The notes under the pieces: generated by a model
What the model was told of the DNA's origin: nothing
Seen by the model: the letters and a program-made list of their open reading frames with translations, nothing else
The model's database searches: none
Origin: Diphasiastrum complanatum
Lineage: Eukaryota; Streptophyta; Lycopodiopsida; Lycopodiales; Lycopodiaceae
NCBI GenBank assembly: GCA_029204225.1
Contig: CM055108.1
Span: forward strand, 49,298,996-49,362,995
Direction of reading: 5' to 3'
Length of the DNA: 64,000 bases
Program-made: the position numbers and the translations under genes
Part shown: positions 61,045 to 64,000 of the stretch, piece by piece
How the letters are laid out: each line of letters starts with the position of its first letter
Numbering within the stretch: the first letter of the stretch is position 1

Positions 61045-61683
61045 TCATTGTACAACAACATGATTTAAATGACCAATTCTATAATGCCAAAGTAAGTCTT
61101 TATTTGAATGAAATGAACTACTGAGAGTCTGACTAGAGGCAGAAAAGCAGTGACTTAATTTATACAAGTATTCATGTCTCTTTCCGAGTGCTAGGATCTT
61201 GTCTGTCCTATCAACTACTTTACACTGATCACATTCAAATTCTACTCTGTGTCCTAGATCTGTGATTCTGCTTACAAAGAGCAGATTCATAGATAAATTT
61301 GGTACATAAAGGACCTTAGAGAGTAGCTTAGACTGATCATTTGCAAAGTATAATCTTATAGTGCCTTCACCTTTAATAGCCTGTATGCTATTGTCACCAA
61401 GGTGAACGAATTTTTGGGTGCTATAAAGTGTATAGGACTCAAAACAGCCAATTAGACTAGTCATATGTTGAGTGGCTCCAGAATCCAAGAACCAAGAACT
61501 GTCGCGAGATGCTCCTTGATGGATGGTCATGAAGGCATCATGATGCGCTTCTTGAATAGGCTGTGGAGCTTCTGCAGCTGCATTTGCCACTTGATTCAAC
61601 TGCCCTTTGCTGTTGGTTTTTGCTTGAAGTATTTGGCAGTCTTGTATTTCGTGGCTGTTTCGTTTGTAGTATCTACAGAACAA
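61045..61683 (-). CDS. C11 zinc knuckle, protease and start of integrase
   Basis: 212 codons. CRYYKRNSHEIQDC at residues 3-16 is a CCHC knuckle whose second Cys is Tyr. DSSWFLDSGATQHMT near residue 66 is the protease active site (DSGA intact), followed by FVHLGDNSIQAIKGEGTIRL, VLYVPNLSMNLLFVSRI and the LWHYRIGHLNH zinc-domain start of integrase. Part of a polyprotein; the ATG is internal. Confidence 0.8.
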   Translation of the reverse strand: MFCRYYKRNSHEIQDCQILQAKTNSKGQLNQVANAAAEAPQPIQEAHHDAFMTIHQGASRDSSWFLDSGATQHMTSLIGCFESYTLYSTQKFVHLGDNSIQAIKGEGTIRLYFANDQSKLLSKVLYVPNLSMNLLFVSRITDLGHRVEFECDQCKVVDRTDKILALGKRHEYLYKLSHCFSASSQTLSSSFHSNKDLLWHYRIGHLNHVVVQ

Positions 61684-61689
61684 CTTCTT

Positions 61690-62397
61690 CTTTGTCTACA
61701 GATTCGACTGTTCCTTGTGTTGAGCCGGTTTCTGGTCTGGCTTTGATTGCTTCGGGCCTTTCTTCTTCTTCGTTTGCTTTGTCGTGCTCTTGTTGGTGTA
61801 CAAGGCGTGAGAATCAGCTGAGGAACTCGAGGCTTCGTTCCTCCGCGTGTCTTCCTACAACAACATAGTAATGACTCTCGAAAGAGTCAATTCTGGATGA
61901 GTCATATTGATCATCACCCAGTTGTCGTAAGAACTTGGCAAGCTTATAAGCAGTTGCATCACTACGTCTTGATCGTCTATGACACATCCAATAGAGGCCA
62001 TTTGTCTTAGCAGGTTCTTGAATTAATTAATGTGATTCTGTAGAGAATCACCATTCTTCATCCTGAGGGAGTAGAATTTCTTTCTGAGATGTAGCTTGGA
62101 AGCTATATCTCGCACTTTGTATAGTGTGCTCAAGATGTCCCAGACTTCTTTCGATGTTTGAGCCTTGGATACTGGGCTGATCTGAGTATCTGTGATGTTG
62201 AGGATGAAAGCCTTTCCATCCTTCAGCTTCCATCTGGCGATTGCCACGTCGTCCGCTTTGGGTTTCCCTTCTGCATCTGTAACAATGTCATACAATTCTT
62301 TTGCCATTAGTATAGTTTTCATCTTAAATTTCCACAGATGGTAATTGGCTCTATCAAGCTTGTCCATGATAGGACTGGCTTTCCCTTGGGAATCCAT
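61690..62397 (-). pseudogene. C11 Gag
   Basis: Frame 62023-62397 starts MDSQGKASPIMDKLDRANYH and includes YHLWKFKMKTILMAKELYDI, RWKLKDGKAFILNITDTQIS, KEVWDILSTLYKVRDIA and LHLRKKFYSLRMKNGDSLQN, the copia Gag domain. The next part (61690-62020) continues with stops (for example MASIGCVIDDQDVV and DNWVMINMTH). The ATG at 62397 fits a Gag start 146 bases inside the PBS. Confidence 0.8.
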
Positions 62398-62542
62398 GTG
62401 GAAGAATTAGTCTAAGTGATAGAAGAAACTATCAGCGACTTAAGCATGAAAATCTGATGCTTAAATTACAGAACAAGAAAACAATTACTCTATCGGCTAG
62501 TAGAGTCTTATACTGTGAAAACTTAGCAGGCTACGAAAATGT

Positions 62543-62574
62543 GCTCTGATACCATGTTTAACAGGTATCAGAGC
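62543..62574. repeat. C11 primer-binding site facing an inverted PBS copy
   Basis: GCTCTGATACC (62543-62553) and its exact reverse complement GGTATCAGAGC (62564-62574) flank ATGTTTAACA. The first is the PBS of C11 on the minus strand; the second would be a PBS on the plus strand. No LTR lies between them. Confidence 0.85.
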
Positions 62575-63760
62575 GATAGGGTGTAGCAGGTATGCACGAT
62601 TCAATGGAGCTATGAGATAGGGTCTTTTACCAAGAAAAATAGGACTCAAAGTATCTCAGGAGGGGGGGACTCCATACGGGGTATCGACAGTCCGGATGGT
62701 AGGAGACAACAAAGTTCCTTCAATCGAAGCTTCGGGGAAGATCAGAACGATTGTCATAGGTGAATTTCAAGGAGAATTCACGAAAAATCTTGCTATTGCG
62801 GTGGTTTAGTTATTCACTGTGTGGACAGCTATTTGGCATAGCAGGGATTGCAAGGGATTTGCAAAGAGCAGTGATAAAGAGTCATAGCAATTTATAGGTC
62901 AGATTGGGTGAGAAACTGAGAAATTGCAGAATTTTTCAATTCCATGAGCTATAGATGGATTTCTTAGAAAAGTGGACTGTTAGTGGGCAATTAAACACCA
63001 ATTGGCAAGCCATAAATTGTGTTACTGACCTAGAGGTAGGGCGACCTTAGCCAGGGTAGTAGCTACAAGAACAAGCTCAATGAAAGACTGAACAAAGCTC
63101 AAGCATTTTTCTATTCTTCCTTGAGGCTAGGGTCTACAGTTGAAGATGTCTGGATTTTTTTTATATAAAGTACCTTTTTCGATGCTATAACCATCTGCAA
63201 GAGGGCACCCTGGTATGTACAATCTGCCAATCAGTGGCCGCGACCAGCCATGAAACAATGAGGGAGAAAATTCATGGGCAGTAGGGCGGTTGTGTGAAAG
63301 CCATCTCCATAGCTTGTAAGGAGAAGAGAAGAGAGACGGACAGGACACTCATGCATGGCCAATAAGGATGTACACGTAGTGTTCCGAAGGCTCTAGTGCT
63401 TGAAAGAGCTTGATTCGGGGTGCAAATTGAATTGTAGCGTTTGGATTTTGATCCATCAAGATGGATGACCATGATAGATAGCTCTAGGAGCAATCTTGAC
63501 CATCGGATGATGAGACACCATTAAATTTATGGTGAAAGGGCCCATGAAGATTTGAAGGCCATTTTTTATGGCTTTTCTTTAAAAGTTTTTAAAAGAAAGG
63601 GCTTGAAAGGATTGGAAGGGCATAAATGTCATTTTTTCATTAGAAATCTTTTTTTGAAGAACCAGTTCATTTTGCAAGCTAATTCTTTGGAATTAGATTG
63701 CAATTAGTTTAGTTTGAATGGCTAAGATTAGGATTCTAGCCAATTAGAAAGGGCCAATGA
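62575..63760. other. unassigned sequence
   Basis: No domain recognised on either strand. If the plus-strand PBS copy at 62564 is genuine, this would be the leader of a plus-strand element leaving the window. Contains an AGGAGGGGGGGACTCC stretch at 62660. Short minus-strand ORFs at 63127-63493 have no family match. Confidence 0.35.
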
Positions 63761-63898
63761 GAGCCAAGAGGCCCGAGCACCTTCTCCAAACTATTCGGTC
63801 ACTACTTAGAGAGAGGAGAAAAGAGAGAGAGAGGGAATTTCTAGGTTGAGAAAGGCTTTGGGGGCTCGAGCACCTACCCAAAGCTATTCTATCCCAAT

Positions 63899-63986
<88 letters not shown>

Positions 63987-64000
63987 TTGGTTAGGAAAGG
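63761..64000. repeat. imperfect tandem duplication plus (AG)42 microsatellite
   Basis: GCCCGAGCACCTTCTCCAAA near 63770 recurs as GCTCGAGCACCTACCCAAAG near 63864, each followed by an AGAGAG tract and an AGGTTGAGAAAGG / TTGGTTAGGAAAGG phrase. The second AG tract is 84 bases (63901-63984). Probably an expanding simple repeat; no gene. Confidence 0.8.

Larger units (their letters stand above)
58670..62554 (-). mobile_element. C11: copia element, 3' truncated
   Basis: Minus strand: PBS (62543-62554), gag, zinc knuckle, protease, integrase, RT, part of RNase H, cut at about 58670 by the C10 LTR. Both LTRs are missing: the 5' LTR expected right of 62554 is not there. Stops are moderate in number, and the integrase core is open for 279 codons. 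Confidence 0.8.

Overview
The window is repeat-dense land-plant nuclear DNA. Plant-type Ty3/gypsy and Ty1/copia LTR retrotransposons lie piled on and inside one another, with one small CACTA (En/Spm-like) transposase remnant. I find no convincing host gene, rRNA, tRNA gene or CRISPR array. The plant assignment rests on three things: gag-pol organisation with integrase (INT) before reverse transcriptase (RT) in copia and after it in gypsy, primer-binding sites (PBS) matching initiator-Met or Asp tRNA, and an intron-containing DUF4218 transposase. I cannot name the species; dense nesting suggests a large genome.

Layout: 1-3479 gypsy G1 (minus strand, 5' end on the right, PR-RT deleted, runs off the left edge). 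3481-7400 low-copy or decayed DNA with a gypsy INT scrap and a CACTA DUF4218 remnant. 7411-10245 decayed gypsy G5 (minus). 10246-10515 LTR fragment with a local tandem duplication. 10521-11345 gag-protease scrap of gypsy G6 (minus). 11346-20387 gypsy G2 (minus, nearly complete, 3' LTR missing). 20388-24600 gypsy G4 (plus) with an extra coiled-coil ORF after INT, a 34-G tract at the polypurine tract and a 3' LTR. 24601-25998 unassigned. 25999-26352 copia RNase H (RH) tail C2. 26355 to about 30910 copia C1 (plus). 30920-32480 copia C3 (plus). 32590-34559 copia C4 (minus). 34560-46379 gypsy G3 (minus, sister of G2), interrupted at 35085-40707 by full-length copia C5. 46380-47520 copia remnant C6. 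47523-52060 copia C7 (minus). 52061-54009 second copy of the C5 type, C5b (plus). 54010-55476 copia C8. 55477-56140 copia C9. 56150-58666 copia C10. 58670-62554 copia C11. 62555-64000 unassigned, ending in (AG)42.

The most interesting content is C5, a structurally perfect element: 650-bp LTRs differing at about ten positions, a 5-bp target duplication, a PBS, a polypurine tract and one uninterrupted 1268-codon ORF. That ORF carries Gag, protease and integrase, but the RT core and most of RNase H are replaced by about 300 residues I do not recognise. C5b carries the same replacement at the same junction. C7 carries RT-N-terminal-like blocks followed by foreign sequence, part of it shared with C5. 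This suggests a small group of RT-replaced, trans-mobilised copia elements rather than one rearranged copy.

The elements do not form a pathway. Each encodes or once encoded its own Gag/PR/INT/RT-RH, most are broken, and C5, C5b and C7 would need RT supplied by another element. Regulatory signals seen are TATA boxes in LTRs, G-box palindromes (CACACGTGTG) in several copia LTRs, and an array of short inverted GCGAGAGTT/AACTCTCGC repeats in the leaders of G2 and G3.
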